Source: Duganella sp. 1411 (GTDB lineage: Bacteria; Pseudomonadota; Gammaproteobacteria; Burkholderiales; Burkholderiaceae_D). From it: a stretch of DNA of 64,000 nt. Below, in pieces: positions 39,793 to 48,583 of the stretch (positions are counted from its first letter, which is position 1; each line of letters begins with the position of its first letter). The stretch covers positions 682,001 through 746,000 of the forward strand of contig NZ_JAFICD010000002.1 in assembly GCF_017833525.1 (NCBI RefSeq), given 5' to 3'. The translations under genes were made by a program, and so were the position numbers. Under the pieces are notes generated by a model. It was not told the origin of the DNA. It did not search any database and saw only the letters and a program-made list of their open reading frames with translations.

Positions 39793-41175
39793 TTAGCCCA
39801 GCATATCGAACAAGGTGCCGGTGCCGCCGCCGGAACCGTTGAGCGCGCTGCCGGCGCCGGTCTGCGCCTGCGCCGTGTACAGCGCCACCAGCGCGTTGGC
39901 CTGCGCCGTCAGCGCCTTGGTCAGCACCGTGCGCTTGCCGTTCAGGCTGGCGATTTCCGTGTTCATTTGCTTGGTTTCCTTGCTGATCACGCTGGTCGAG
40001 GACGTGAACGCCGACGCCTTGGCCGACATCAGGTCGGCGATGCCCTTGCCGTCGTTGGTGAACAACTTGGCCACGGCGGACGAATCGGCCGTCAGCGCCG
40101 CCTGCAGCTTTTTGTCGTCGATCACCATATTGCCCTTGGCATCCTGGCTGACGCCGGCCGCGCCCAGGGCCGGGACCGAGACGCTGCCGCCGCCCGTCTT
40201 CAACAGCATGCTCATCTGGCTGACCACCTGTCCGAGCGCGGTGTCGCCCTTCAGGTCGCCCTTTTGCAGCGCCTGCAGCTTCTTGTTCAAGTCGTTGTAG
40301 GCGGCCACGAACGACTTCAGGTTGGCGCCGATCTGGCTGGAATCCTGCTTGATCGTCACGTCGGACTTGCCGGTGCCGGTCAAGGTCAGCGTGGCGCCCG
40401 CGATGCCCTGGTCCTTGGCCAGCGTATTGGTCGCGCTGGTGAGCTCCTTGCCGTCCACGGTCAGGATGGCGTTTTGCGCCGCCGTCGTTTGCTTGAGCTT
40501 TTGGGCGCCGTCAGGATCGTAGGCCAGCAGGCTTTTCAGCGCGGCGTCGCCGCTGACGCTGATGCGCATGCTGTTGGCCGCGCCGCTCTCGCCGGCGATC
40601 CCCAATGAAAACTTACCGTCGTCACCCTTGACCACCTTGACGTCCACGCCGGCCGCCTTGAACGCCGCAGCCATGCCTTCGAGCGTGTTGTTGGTGCTGT
40701 CGATGGTGACGGTTTTGCTGGCGGTCGTACCGTTGGCGACAAAGCCCTTCTCGCCGCCGGCGGTGCCGAAGTCGATCTTCACCGTCGTCGTGGCGCCGCT
40801 GCCGATCTTTGTGGTGGCCGAGGTGAATTCCTCGCTGGTCAGGAACTGGCCCTGCGCCAGCTGCTTGACATCGATGGCGTAGGTGCCGGCCTTGGCCGCG
40901 CCGGTGGAGCTTGCCGTCAGCACGGTCTTGGCGGAGCTGGCGGCGCTGGTGGTCAAGCCGCCGCCGGTCAGGCCGGCCGCCAGCGACTGGAAGTTGGCCA
41001 GCGCGCTTTGCAGCTGGCCCAATCCGGACAGCTTGGTCTGGTCGCGCGTGAGCGAGGCGTTGAGTTTGGTCGCCGCGCTGTTTTGCGACGTCATGGTCTG
41101 CTCGACGCGTTTATAGATATCGTTGGAGACCGCCGTGCTGGCGGTGCTGGTCGCGGAATTGATAGGGGTCGCCAT
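39793..41175 (-). CDS. fliD: Flagellar hook-associated protein 2 (filament cap)
   Basis: FliD caps the flagellar filament and inserts flagellin. 460 residues. N-terminal FliD_N helix region (SNDIYKRVEQTMTSQNSAATKLNASLTRD), IDVKQLAQGQ, a variable Thr/Gly-rich centre and C-terminal coiled region ISKETKQMNTEIASLNGKRTVLTKALTAQ that assembles in the filament end. No other flagellar gene is nearby, and the centre is low in aromatics. It could be a second FliD for another filament. A GCCGTATC box 50-60 bases upstream may be a sigma28-type signal. Confidence 0.85.
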   Translation of the reverse strand: MATPINSATSTASTAVSNDIYKRVEQTMTSQNSAATKLNASLTRDQTKLSGLGQLQSALANFQSLAAGLTGGGLTTSAASSAKTVLTASSTGAAKAGTYAIDVKQLAQGQFLTSEEFTSATTKIGSGATTTVKIDFGTAGGEKGFVANGTTASKTVTIDSTNNTLEGMAAAFKAAGVDVKVVKGDDGKFSLGIAGESGAANSMRISVSGDAALKSLLAYDPDGAQKLKQTTAAQNAILTVDGKELTSATNTLAKDQGIAGATLTLTGTGKSDVTIKQDSSQIGANLKSFVAAYNDLNKKLQALQKGDLKGDTALGQVVSQMSMLLKTGGGSVSVPALGAAGVSQDAKGNMVIDDKKLQAALTADSSAVAKLFTNDGKGIADLMSAKASAFTSSTSVISKETKQMNTEIASLNGKRTVLTKALTAQANALVALYTAQAQTGAGSALNGSGGGTGTLFDMLG

Positions 41176-41227
41176 GATGAGTTCCTGCCTGGATGATTAC
41201 ATAGTATGCAATATAGCCGGAAATGTC

Positions 41228-41252
41228 GATACGGCGAACAGAACGGGATTTA
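41228..41252 (-). promoter_or_regulatory. Possible sigma28-like promoter of fliD
   Basis: On the minus strand TAAA (41249-41252), 13 bases, then GCCGTATC (41228-41235). The FliA consensus is TAAA-N15-GCCGATAA; the spacing is two short, so this is a weak match. Confidence 0.3.
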
Positions 41253-41310
41253 CCCGCCTATCCCCGCCCCGGGCCACGCAACCACAGAGCAAAAAAAGCC
41301 ACGAAAACAC

Positions 41311-41344
41311 GTAGGGCGGATTAGGCGGAACGCCGTAATCCGCC
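41311..41344 (+). repeat. GTAGGGCGGATTA repeat, copy 6
   Basis: Single copy of the family, GTAGGGCGGATTAGGCGG to TAATCCGCC, between fliD and the CoA-transferase gene. Nearly identical to copy 3. Confidence 0.85.
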
Positions 41345-41377
41345 ATCGACGAGCCGCCGCCAACACACGCATACCCC

Positions 41378-42760
41378 TCAAAACCCCGCCGGCGACGAAC
41401 CGAGCGAAGCCGCCGGCCGGTCCCAAGCCATCGCCGCTCCGCCAACGAGCACCGGCGGCAACAATCGCCGCGCCGCCCCCCACTCGGTATGCTCGATGAC
41501 CGGCGACAGATCAGCCTCGCCGGCGGCGGCCAGCGGCTGCGCGCCGGCCTCGGGCGCGAATCCGGCCAACAACCCGGCGGTGCGCGCCAGCGACAAGCGC
41601 GCCCGCATCGAGCGGCCGTCGGCAACCCGGAACAACCCCCCCCGCACCACCGCCGCCGCCATCAAATACCCGGTGGCGTGATCGAGCGCCTGCACCGGCA
41701 ACGGCACCGGCTTGCCGGCGCCCCGCATCCGCATCCCGTGCTCGGCGATGCCGCAACTCATCTGCACCAGACTATCGAAGCCGCGCCTGTCGGCCAGCGG
41801 CCCCGTCCAGCCATAGGCGTCCAGCGCCACATCGATCAAGCCGGGATTCAGCGCCCGGCGGAATTGCTCGCCGTAGCCCAGCCGCTCCAGCGCGGCGGGA
41901 CGGTAGCCGTGCACCAGCACGTCGGCCCGCGCCAGCAAATCCTCGAAGACGGCGCGGTCGGCCGCCTGACGCAAATCCAGCCGCGCGCAGCGCTTGCCCA
42001 GCGTCACCTCGGGAATCGCGCCGGGCTCGTTCCAGCTTGGCGGATCGATACGCAGCACGTCGGCGCCATAGCCGGCCAGAAAGCGCGTGGCGACCGGCCC
42101 GGCCAGCACCCGTGTCAAATCGAGCACCTTCAACCCCGCCAGCGGACGCGCGGCGGTGGCGGCGCGGGGCCAGCCCTGGCCAGCGCCGGCGCCTTCGAGC
42201 GGCCGCGCCTCCACCGCGATCAGCGGCTCGGCGGCGACGGCGACGCCCTGCGGATGCGCCGCCCACGCGGCCGCCGAGCGCATCATCGCCGCGCAGCCAC
42301 CGTTGCCGACCACCGCAGCCTCCAACTCCTCGCCGCGCCATCCGGCGACGGCGCGCGCGACGGCCTCGCGGTCCACTGCGCAACCGAGCACCGCCAGCGC
42401 GGCGTCGCGGTGATGGACGGCGTTGGTGTGCAGGCGTATCCAGCCGTCGGCGGTGGCGTAATCGCCGGCCACGGCGTCCCACAGCGGCGGGCGTTCCCAG
42501 CCGATCGGGTGGATCGACCAACCGAACCACAGCGACGCCAAGCGGCGGTCGACCCGCACCGGCGCCGCATCGCCACCAAGCGCGACGATCAATTGGCGCA
42601 ACGCCAATCCCGCCGCGCCGACCGACGCCGCGGCCAGATCGGTCACGGCGTAGTACGATGGCAGCGCACCGGCGCCATCGAAACGGACGGCGTCAACAAC
42701 GCCGCCGGGCAAATCCAGCTCCGACGAAACGGCTTGCAACATATGACGAGAGACAGACAT
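41378..42760 (-). CDS. Family III (CaiB/BaiF) CoA-transferase with reversed half order
   Basis: 460 residues. The C-terminal part holds the usual family III opening, LAGLKVLDLTRVLAGPVATRFLAGYGADVLRI, then VLVHGYRPAALERLGYG and LDAYGWTGPLADRRGFDSLVQ, where the Asp of GFD is the likely acyl-accepting residue. The first 200 residues look like the normally C-terminal half (WIRLHTNAVHHRDAALAVLG, GGCAAMMRSAAAWAAHPQGVAVA). So the halves appear permuted or only partly duplicated. The start at 42760 has AGGAG. It is divergent from an HTH-citrate-synthase gene. Substrate unknown. Confidence 0.8.
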   Translation of the reverse strand: MSVSRHMLQAVSSELDLPGGVVDAVRFDGAGALPSYYAVTDLAAASVGAAGLALRQLIVALGGDAAPVRVDRRLASLWFGWSIHPIGWERPPLWDAVAGDYATADGWIRLHTNAVHHRDAALAVLGCAVDREAVARAVAGWRGEELEAAVVGNGGCAAMMRSAAAWAAHPQGVAVAAEPLIAVEARPLEGAGAGQGWPRAATAARPLAGLKVLDLTRVLAGPVATRFLAGYGADVLRIDPPSWNEPGAIPEVTLGKRCARLDLRQAADRAVFEDLLARADVLVHGYRPAALERLGYGEQFRRALNPGLIDVALDAYGWTGPLADRRGFDSLVQMSCGIAEHGMRMRGAGKPVPLPVQALDHATGYLMAAAVVRGGLFRVADGRSMRARLSLARTAGLLAGFAPEAGAQPLAAAGEADLSPVIEHTEWGAARRLLPPVLVGGAAMAWDRPAASLGSSPAGF

Positions 42761-42805
42761 AAAAACTCCTGAAAACTCCCCACAACCAAGGATCCACGTA
42801 TCCAC

Positions 42806-42843
42806 GTAGGGCGGATTAGCGGGCAATGCCCGCCAATCCGCCC
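42806..42843 (+). repeat. GTAGGGCGGATTA repeat, copy 7, with degenerate remnant
   Basis: GTAGGGCGGATTAGCGGGCA to CCGCCAATCCGCCC. A degenerate second half continues to about 42910 (GGCGGCACGCCGTAATCGGCC). It lies in the 259-base divergent gap of the CoA-transferase/citrate-synthase pair, upstream of the operator-like repeats. Confidence 0.75.
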
Positions 42844-42981
42844 CGGGGGCACGTCGATGGCACGGCCTACCTGCCGGTAGGCCTTGAGAGGCGGCACGCC
42901 GTAATCGGCCAAGCTCCGCCGGCGGCGCGTAACAGATCCCGCGCCCCACGAAAACCAGCTTAGGCCCCGCAAGGCCGCAAC

Positions 42982-43005
42982 GTCAATCTTGACTTGAAGT
43001 GTCAA
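42982..43005. promoter_or_regulatory. GTCAA/TTGAC repeat cluster before the HTH-citrate synthase
   Basis: GTCAATCTTGAC (42982-42993) and TTGACTTGAAGTGTCAA (42989-43005) share a TTGAC arm, giving three alternating half-sites 14 bases before the ATG. This is a plausible operator, and the protein it precedes has its own DNA-binding domain. Confidence 0.45.
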
Positions 43006-43019
43006 CATAGGAAGCGCAA

Positions 43020-44183
43020 ATGGTCTGGATGACGGCCGCCGAAGCCCTAACCATCTTGAATGTCCGCCCGCAAACGCTGTACGCCAACGTCAGCCGGGGC
43101 AAGATCCGCGCCAAGGCCGACGACGCCGATCCGCGCCGCAGCCTCTACCACCGCGACGACGTGCTGCGCATGGCAAGGCGCGCCAACGGCCGCCGCAAGA
43201 TCGACGCCGTGTCCGCACAAGCCATGCAGTGGGGCGACCCGGTGCTGCCGTCGTCGATCTCGACCACGGCCGACGGCAGGCTGCTGTATCGCGGGCAGGA
43301 CGCCGCCGTGCTGGCCGCGTCGGCGACGCTGGAGGAAGTCGCCGCGCTGTTATGGGAATGCGACGCGTCGCGGATCCGCGCCGCCCTGCCCGCCAGGCAC
43401 GATGCTCCGCCAGCCGCCGCCGCACCAACCAGCTTCCTCGGCGCCTGCCTGTCCAGCCTGGCGACGCTGGCCGCCAGCGATGCGCCCTCGCTGGCCCGAC
43501 CGGCGGACGAACTGCGCGCCGACGCCGCCACCATCCTGGCCACACTGACCGAAACGGTCGCCGGCCCGCCGCCGGACGGCGCCGCCGGCCTGACCATCAG
43601 CGCCCGCCTGGCCCACGCCTGGGGCCGCCCGAACCAGGAAGACCTGATCCGCCGCGCGCTGGTGCTGATGGCCGACCACGAACTGAACGCCTCCACCTTC
43701 GCCGCCCGCGTCGCCGTCTCAACCGGCGCCTCGCTGGCGGCCGGCGTGCTGGCCGGACTCGCCACGCTCAGCGGTCCGCTGCACGGCGGCGCCTCGGCGC
43801 AATTCGCCCGCCTGCTCGCGCTGGCCAGGCAGACCGGCGCGCGCGACGCCGTCGCGCAATGGCTGGCCGGCGGGAGGCCGCTGCCCGGCTTCGGCCACCC
43901 GCTGTATCCGGAAGGCGACCCGCGCGCCCGCGCCCTGCTGGAAATGCTGCCGAAAACACAACCCCACGCGGCGCTGGCCGCCGAGGCCGAGGCGCAGGCG
44001 GGCGAGCTGCCCACGGTCGATTTCGCGCTGCCGCTGCTGGCGGCGACGTGCGGCCTGCCGGACGACGCGCCGTTGATCTTGTTTACGTTGGGGAGATGCG
44101 TCGGCTGGCTGGCGCATGCGTTGGAGCAGGCGCAAGCCAACCGGCCGATCAGGCCGCGCGCCCGGTATGTCGGGCCGGCCTAA
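43020..44183 (+). CDS. Citrate-synthase-like protein with N-terminal DNA-binding domain
   Basis: 387 residues. Residues 1-55 look like an excisionase/MerR-type helix-turn-helix (MTAAEALTILNVRPQTLYANVSRGKIRAK). The rest is citrate synthase: the active His in GPLHGGASAQ, the second His in GFGHPLYPEGDPRARAL (GHPLY where GHRVY is usual), Asp in TVDFALPLL and RCVGWLAHALEQ. All three catalytic positions therefore remain. ATG with AGGAA. Divergent from a CoA-transferase; similar pairs occur in other Burkholderiales (from memory) but have no assigned role. It may be a metabolite-sensing regulator, an acyl-citrate synthase, or both. Confidence 0.82.
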   Translation: MVWMTAAEALTILNVRPQTLYANVSRGKIRAKADDADPRRSLYHRDDVLRMARRANGRRKIDAVSAQAMQWGDPVLPSSISTTADGRLLYRGQDAAVLAASATLEEVAALLWECDASRIRAALPARHDAPPAAAAPTSFLGACLSSLATLAASDAPSLARPADELRADAATILATLTETVAGPPPDGAAGLTISARLAHAWGRPNQEDLIRRALVLMADHELNASTFAARVAVSTGASLAAGVLAGLATLSGPLHGGASAQFARLLALARQTGARDAVAQWLAGGRPLPGFGHPLYPEGDPRARALLEMLPKTQPHAALAAEAEAQAGELPTVDFALPLLAATCGLPDDAPLILFTLGRCVGWLAHALEQAQANRPIRPRARYVGPA

Positions 44184-44192
44184 CGGAGGAAC

Positions 44193-44513
44193 TTAGCGGA
44201 TGAACTTGTTGACGATGCTGGTGGTGGCGGCGTCCGGGTTGACGAACTGGTAGCCGATCTTGAAGTGATCGCCACTGAAGATGCAGTACGTGACCTTGGC
44301 GCGGGAGCTGACTAGCTGGCCCTTGCCGTCCAAAAACAGCTCGAACGTCACCTGCCCCGTGTGGCCGACCGCCAGCTTGTGGTCGAACGTGAGCGACAGA
44401 CCGGTGGCGCAAAGGTCGAGTGTGCGCCCCTGCTGCGGCGGCATCCCATCCATCACCACGACTGCTTTGGCGCGTACGATCTTGCGCGCCCCTGACCGTT
44501 GATCGACTAACAA
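44193..44513 (-). CDS. PilZ domain protein
   Basis: 106 residues, a stand-alone PilZ domain, a c-di-GMP binder in many bacteria. The two signature parts are seen loosely: RxxxR-like RSGARKIVRAK near the start, and D-L-C-A-T-G-L-S for (D/N)xSxxG, in which the Ser is Cys. C-di-GMP affinity is therefore uncertain. The start is TTG at 44511-44513 with AAGGA about nine bases upstream. Convergent with the citrate-synthase-like gene. Confidence 0.72.
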   Translation of the reverse strand: MLVDQRSGARKIVRAKAVVVMDGMPPQQGRTLDLCATGLSLTFDHKLAVGHTGQVTFELFLDGKGQLVSSRAKVTYCIFSGDHFKIGYQFVNPDAATTSIVNKFIR

Positions 44514-44586
44514 TTTATTCTTCCTTTAATTACATAATGTTACGTGTTAAGCATTCTTGCTGATTACAACACATAACAATACATCC

Positions 44587-45963
44587 TTATTGGATTTCGC
44601 GCAGCTTATTGAAGGCATCATCGATGCGATCGACGGCAATGATCGTCATTCCCTCGATCGGCTGCTTGGGCGCGTTGGCGGTCGGGATCATCGCCATCGA
44701 GAAGCCCAGCTTGGCGGCCTCGCGCAGCCGCTCCTGGCCGCGCGGCGCCGGCCGGATCTCGCCGGCCAGGCCAACCTCGCCGAACACGACGAAGCCGCGC
44801 GGCAGCGGCTTGTTGCGCATCGACGAGTTAATCGCCAGCAGCACGGCCAGGTCGGCGGCCGGCTCGGTGATCTTGACGCCGCCGACGGCGTTGATGAACA
44901 CGTCCTGGTCGAAGGCGGCGATGCCGGCGTGGCGGTGCAGGACCGCCAGCAGCATCGCCAGCCGGTTCTGCTCCAGGCCGACCGACAGGCGGCGCGCGTT
45001 GGGCAGGTGGCTGGCGTCGACCAGCGCCTGGATCTCCACCAGCAGCGGCCGGGTGCCCTCCTGCGTCACCATCACGCACGAGCCGGGCACCTGGTTGTCA
45101 TGCTGCGACAGGAACAGCGCCGACGGATTCGACACGCCCTTGAGCCCCTTTTCGGTCATGGCGAACACGCCCAGCTCGTTGACGGCGCCGAAGCGGTTCT
45201 TGATCGCCCGCACCAGGCGGAAGCTCGAATGGTTGTCGCCCTCGAAATACAGCACGGTATCGACGATGTGCTCGAGCACGCGCGGGCCGGCCAGCGCGCC
45301 CTCCTTCGTCACGTGGCCCACCAGGATGATGGTGATGCCGGTCTGCTTGGCCACGCGGGTCAGCTGGGCGGCGCATTCGCGCACCTGCGCCACCGATCCC
45401 GGCGCCGAACTGAGCGCGTCCGAATACACGGTCTGGATCGAATCGATGACCGCCACGTCGGGCTTGAGGTCGGCCAGGGTGCCGAGGATTTTCTCCAGCT
45501 GGATCTCGGCCTGCAGTTTTAAATCGCGGGCGTCGACCTGCAGCCGCTTGGCGCGCAGCGCGATCTGGGCGCCGGACTCCTCGCCGCTGACATATAAAAC
45601 TTTCTTTAAATGCGACAGGTTGGCCAGCGCCTGCAGCAGCAGAGTCGACTTGCCGATGCCCGGGTCGCCGCCGATCAGCACCACGCCGCCGGCCACCAGC
45701 CCGCCGCCGAGCACGCGGTCGAACTCCTCGATGCCGGTGCCGAAGCGCGGCACGTCGATGGCGTCGATATCGGCCAGCGACAGCACCGGCGCCGTCTGCG
45801 CCAGCGCCATGTGCTGCGGCTGCGAATAGCGGTTGTTGCCGCCGGTCTCGATCAGCGTCTCGACCATCGTGTTCCACTGCTGGCACGACGAGCATTGCCC
45901 GGTCCACTTGGTGGCGATGGCGCCGCATTCGGTGCAGGTGTAATTGGTTTTCGCCTTGGCCAT
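44587..45963 (-). CDS. radA: DNA repair protein RadA
   Basis: A RecA-like branch-migration helicase of recombination repair, 458 residues. N-terminal zinc finger C10-x2-C13 ... C24-x2-C27, Walker A GDPGIGKST (99-107), the RadA-specific KNRFG as IKNRFGAVNELGVF, and a Lon-like C-terminal domain (AVHGG-type region seen as ADLAVLLAINSSMRNKPLP). The start at 45963 has GAGGA; it follows the alr stop by two bases, so the two are co-transcribed. Confidence 0.95.
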   Translation of the reverse strand: MAKAKTNYTCTECGAIATKWTGQCSSCQQWNTMVETLIETGGNNRYSQPQHMALAQTAPVLSLADIDAIDVPRFGTGIEEFDRVLGGGLVAGGVVLIGGDPGIGKSTLLLQALANLSHLKKVLYVSGEESGAQIALRAKRLQVDARDLKLQAEIQLEKILGTLADLKPDVAVIDSIQTVYSDALSSAPGSVAQVRECAAQLTRVAKQTGITIILVGHVTKEGALAGPRVLEHIVDTVLYFEGDNHSSFRLVRAIKNRFGAVNELGVFAMTEKGLKGVSNPSALFLSQHDNQVPGSCVMVTQEGTRPLLVEIQALVDASHLPNARRLSVGLEQNRLAMLLAVLHRHAGIAAFDQDVFINAVGGVKITEPAADLAVLLAINSSMRNKPLPRGFVVFGEVGLAGEIRPAPRGQERLREAAKLGFSMAMIPTANAPKQPIEGMTIIAVDRIDDAFNKLREIQ

Positions 45964-45965
45964 GC

Positions 45966-47069
45966 TCAGTCCTCGACGACGGTGACGCGCTGCCCCAGCG
46001 CACACATCAGCTCATAGCCGATGGTGCCGGCCGCGTTGGCCACCTCGTCGACGGGCAAGCCCTTGCCCCACAACGTCACCTTGCTGCCGATCTTCGCGTC
46101 CGGCAAATCGGTCAGATCGACCGTCAGCATGTCCATCGACACCCGCCCGACCAGGCGGGTGCGCACGCCGTCGACCAGCACCGGCGTGTCGACCGGCGCG
46201 TGGCGCGGATAGCCGTCGGCATAACCGCAGGCGACCACGCCGACCCGCATCGGCCCCTCGGCCTGGAAGCGGCTGCCGTAGCCGACCACGTCGCCGGCGG
46301 CGATGCGCTGCACGCCGATGATCTCGCTGCTCAGGGTCATGGCCGGCAGCAGGCCGTAGTCGTCGGCCGATTTGCCGCCCGGCGTGCCGCCGTACAGCAT
46401 GATGCCGGGACGCACCCAGTCGTTGCGCAGGATGTCGACCAGCTCGTCCTGGCGCAGCACGCCCGCCGAGTTCGACAAACTACGCATGCCCGGCAGGCCG
46501 GCGGCGGCCGCCTCGAAGCGGCGGATCTGCTCGGCGATCGGCAACAGCGGATGGGCGGCGTCGTCGGCGTTGGCGAAGTGGGTCATCAAAGTGATGCTGC
46601 CGACGCAAGAAATGGCCACCAGGCGCGCGTGGGCGGCGGCGAACACGTCCGGCATGAAGCCGAGCCGGTTCATGCCCGTGTTCATTTTGAGGTGCAGATC
46701 GAGCTTGATGCCACGCGCCGTCAGCGCCTCCTGGGCCGCCTCCAGCCACGCCAGTTGCTCGTCGCAATGGACCGCCGCCTGCAGGTTGTAGCCGGCCATG
46801 GTGTTCAAATCGTCCGGACCGAAGAAACCCTCTAGTAACAATATCGGCTTCTTCCAGCCTATCTCGCGCAGCCGGACCGCGTTGTCGAACTCGATCAACG
46901 CCAAGCCGTCGGCATCGGCGAAGCCGCGCATCGCCCGCTCCAGGCCGTGGCCGTAACCATTGGCCTTGAGCACCCCCCACGCCTTGGCGCCGGGGGAGCA
47001 CGCCTTGGCGCGCGCCAGGTTGTGCTGCAGGGATGCGATGTGGATGGTGGCGACGATGGGCCTTGGCAT
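45966..47069 (-). CDS. alr: Alanine racemase
   Basis: A PLP enzyme that makes D-alanine for peptidoglycan. 367 residues from ATG 47069. The PLP lysine lies in WGVLKANGYGHG, which has Gly where KANAYGHG is usual. The second-face Tyr is in DVVGYGSRF. MNTGMNRLGF and RPGIMLYGGTPG are also present. A longer frame from 47147 has no family match. First in alr-radA; divergent from lplT. Confidence 0.93.
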   Translation of the reverse strand: MPRPIVATIHIASLQHNLARAKACSPGAKAWGVLKANGYGHGLERAMRGFADADGLALIEFDNAVRLREIGWKKPILLLEGFFGPDDLNTMAGYNLQAAVHCDEQLAWLEAAQEALTARGIKLDLHLKMNTGMNRLGFMPDVFAAAHARLVAISCVGSITLMTHFANADDAAHPLLPIAEQIRRFEAAAAGLPGMRSLSNSAGVLRQDELVDILRNDWVRPGIMLYGGTPGGKSADDYGLLPAMTLSSEIIGVQRIAAGDVVGYGSRFQAEGPMRVGVVACGYADGYPRHAPVDTPVLVDGVRTRLVGRVSMDMLTVDLTDLPDAKIGSKVTLWGKGLPVDEVANAAGTIGYELMCALGQRVTVVED

Positions 47070-47211
47070 AGTGCTATCTTTGGTAAAAACAGTGGAGCCG
47101 TATTTTACCGTGCGCATGCCGTTAGCGCCTGCAACCGCACTGCTCAATTCTTGGGGTTCCGATCAAAGCGTGGTATAAAGCAAGCCAATACAAGCTTTCA
47201 GGCATCCCAGA

Positions 47212-48474
47212 ATGAATCGTGGTTTCTATACCATCATGGCAGCGCAATTCTTTTCGTCGCTGGCGGATAATGCGTTGCTCTTTGTTGCGATTGACCTGCT
47301 AATAAATATGAAGTCTCCGGGGTGGATCACGCCCCTGCTGAAGCTCTCATTTACGCTCTTTTACGTGCTGTTGGCCGCTTTTGTCGGCGCCTTCGCAGAT
47401 TCGATGCCCAAGGGCAAAGTCATGTTCATCTCCAACCTGATCAAGGTTGGCGGCTGCCTGCTGATTTTCGCCAATGTCCACCCGTTGCTCGCCTACGCCA
47501 TCGTCGGCTTCGGCGCCGCCGTCTATTCGCCGGCCAAGTACGGCATCCTGACGGAATTGCTGCCAGCCGAAAAGCTGGTCGCCGCCAACGGCTGGGTCGA
47601 AGGCTTGACCGTGATGTCGATCATCTTCGGCACCGTCATGGGTGGCGCGCTGGTGGGCCACCGGGTCTCGTCCTTCCTGCTCGACTTCGACCTGCCGCTG
47701 ATCGACACCGGCATCACCACGCCGACCCAATCGGCGCTGTGCGTGGTGGTCGGCATCTATATCCTGGCGGCCATCTTCAACACCCGCATCCCCGACACCG
47801 GCTGCCGCTACGGCCATCAGGAACGCAACCCGATCAAGCTGGTGACCGACTTCGCCAACTGCTACAGCCTGCTGTGGAAAGACAAGCTGGGACAGATCTC
47901 GCTGGCCGTCACCACCTTGTTCTGGGGCGCGGCGCAAACCTTGCAATTCATCGTGCTGGAATGGGCCAACCGCACGCTCAAGCTCAGCTACGAGCAAGCG
48001 ACCAGCCTGGTCGGCGTGGTCGCGATCGGCGTGGCGGCGGGCGCGGTCATTTCGGCGCGCTCGATCACACTGCGCAAGTCGCTCACGGTGATCCCGGTCG
48101 GCATCGCCATGGGCGTCATCGTCATGGGCATGACCATGGTCCACTCGGTGGCGCTGGCGTATCCGCTGCTGGTGCTGGTCGGTCTGCTGGGCGGCTTCTT
48201 CCTGGTGCCGATGAACGCGCTGCTGCAGCACCGCGGCCACGTGCTGATGAGCGCCGGCCACTCGATCGCGGTGCAGAACTTCAACGAGAACCTGTCGATC
48301 CTGGTGATGCTGGCGGCGTACTCGCTGATGCTGCGCGGCCATTTAAACCTGGACATCATCATCCTGATCTTCGGCCTGTTCCTGGCCGGCACGATGTTCA
48401 TCATCATGCGCAAGCACAACTCCAACCAGCGCGAGTTCGACTCGGTCAGCCTGATCGGCGAAGCCAAACATTGA
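47212..48474 (+). CDS. lplT: Lysophospholipid transporter LplT
   Basis: A 12-helix MFS protein of 420 residues that flips lysophospholipid inward for re-acylation. Family features: MNRGFYTIMAAQFFSSLADNALLFVAIDLL, SPAKYGILTELLPAEKLVAANG, and NALLQHRGHVLMSAGHSIAVQNFNEN. In enterics LplT is paired with the acyltransferase Aas; no aas is adjacent here. ATG at 47212. Its promoter shares the 142-base gap with alr. Confidence 0.93.
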   Translation: MNRGFYTIMAAQFFSSLADNALLFVAIDLLINMKSPGWITPLLKLSFTLFYVLLAAFVGAFADSMPKGKVMFISNLIKVGGCLLIFANVHPLLAYAIVGFGAAVYSPAKYGILTELLPAEKLVAANGWVEGLTVMSIIFGTVMGGALVGHRVSSFLLDFDLPLIDTGITTPTQSALCVVVGIYILAAIFNTRIPDTGCRYGHQERNPIKLVTDFANCYSLLWKDKLGQISLAVTTLFWGAAQTLQFIVLEWANRTLKLSYEQATSLVGVVAIGVAAGAVISARSITLRKSLTVIPVGIAMGVIVMGMTMVHSVALAYPLLVLVGLLGGFFLVPMNALLQHRGHVLMSAGHSIAVQNFNENLSILVMLAAYSLMLRGHLNLDIIILIFGLFLAGTMFIIMRKHNSNQREFDSVSLIGEAKH

Positions 48475-48489
48475 CGGCGCCCCCCGCAG

Positions 48490-48570
48490 GGGGTCAAGTC
48501 TAACATTCGTACATGAACTCGGCAGCTTACACTGCGGCTGAGCACGTGTATGAATGTTAGACTTGACCCC
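48490..48570. repeat. GGGGTCAAGTC palindromic element, copy at 48.5 kb
   Basis: GGGGTCAAGTCTAACATTC (48490-48508) and its exact reverse complement (48552-48570) form 19-bp arms around a 43-base centre that is itself partly palindromic. It lies between lplT and the convergent monooxygenase gene. Same family as the 55.8 kb cluster and related to the 3.1 kb element. Confidence 0.85.
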
Positions 48571-48583
48571 ACCGCACAGCCGT

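Noticed and set aside
42761-42949. N-terminal extension of the CoA-transferase reading to 42949
   Set aside because: It runs through a dispersed repeat and has no ribosome site; the ATG at 42760 has AGGAG.
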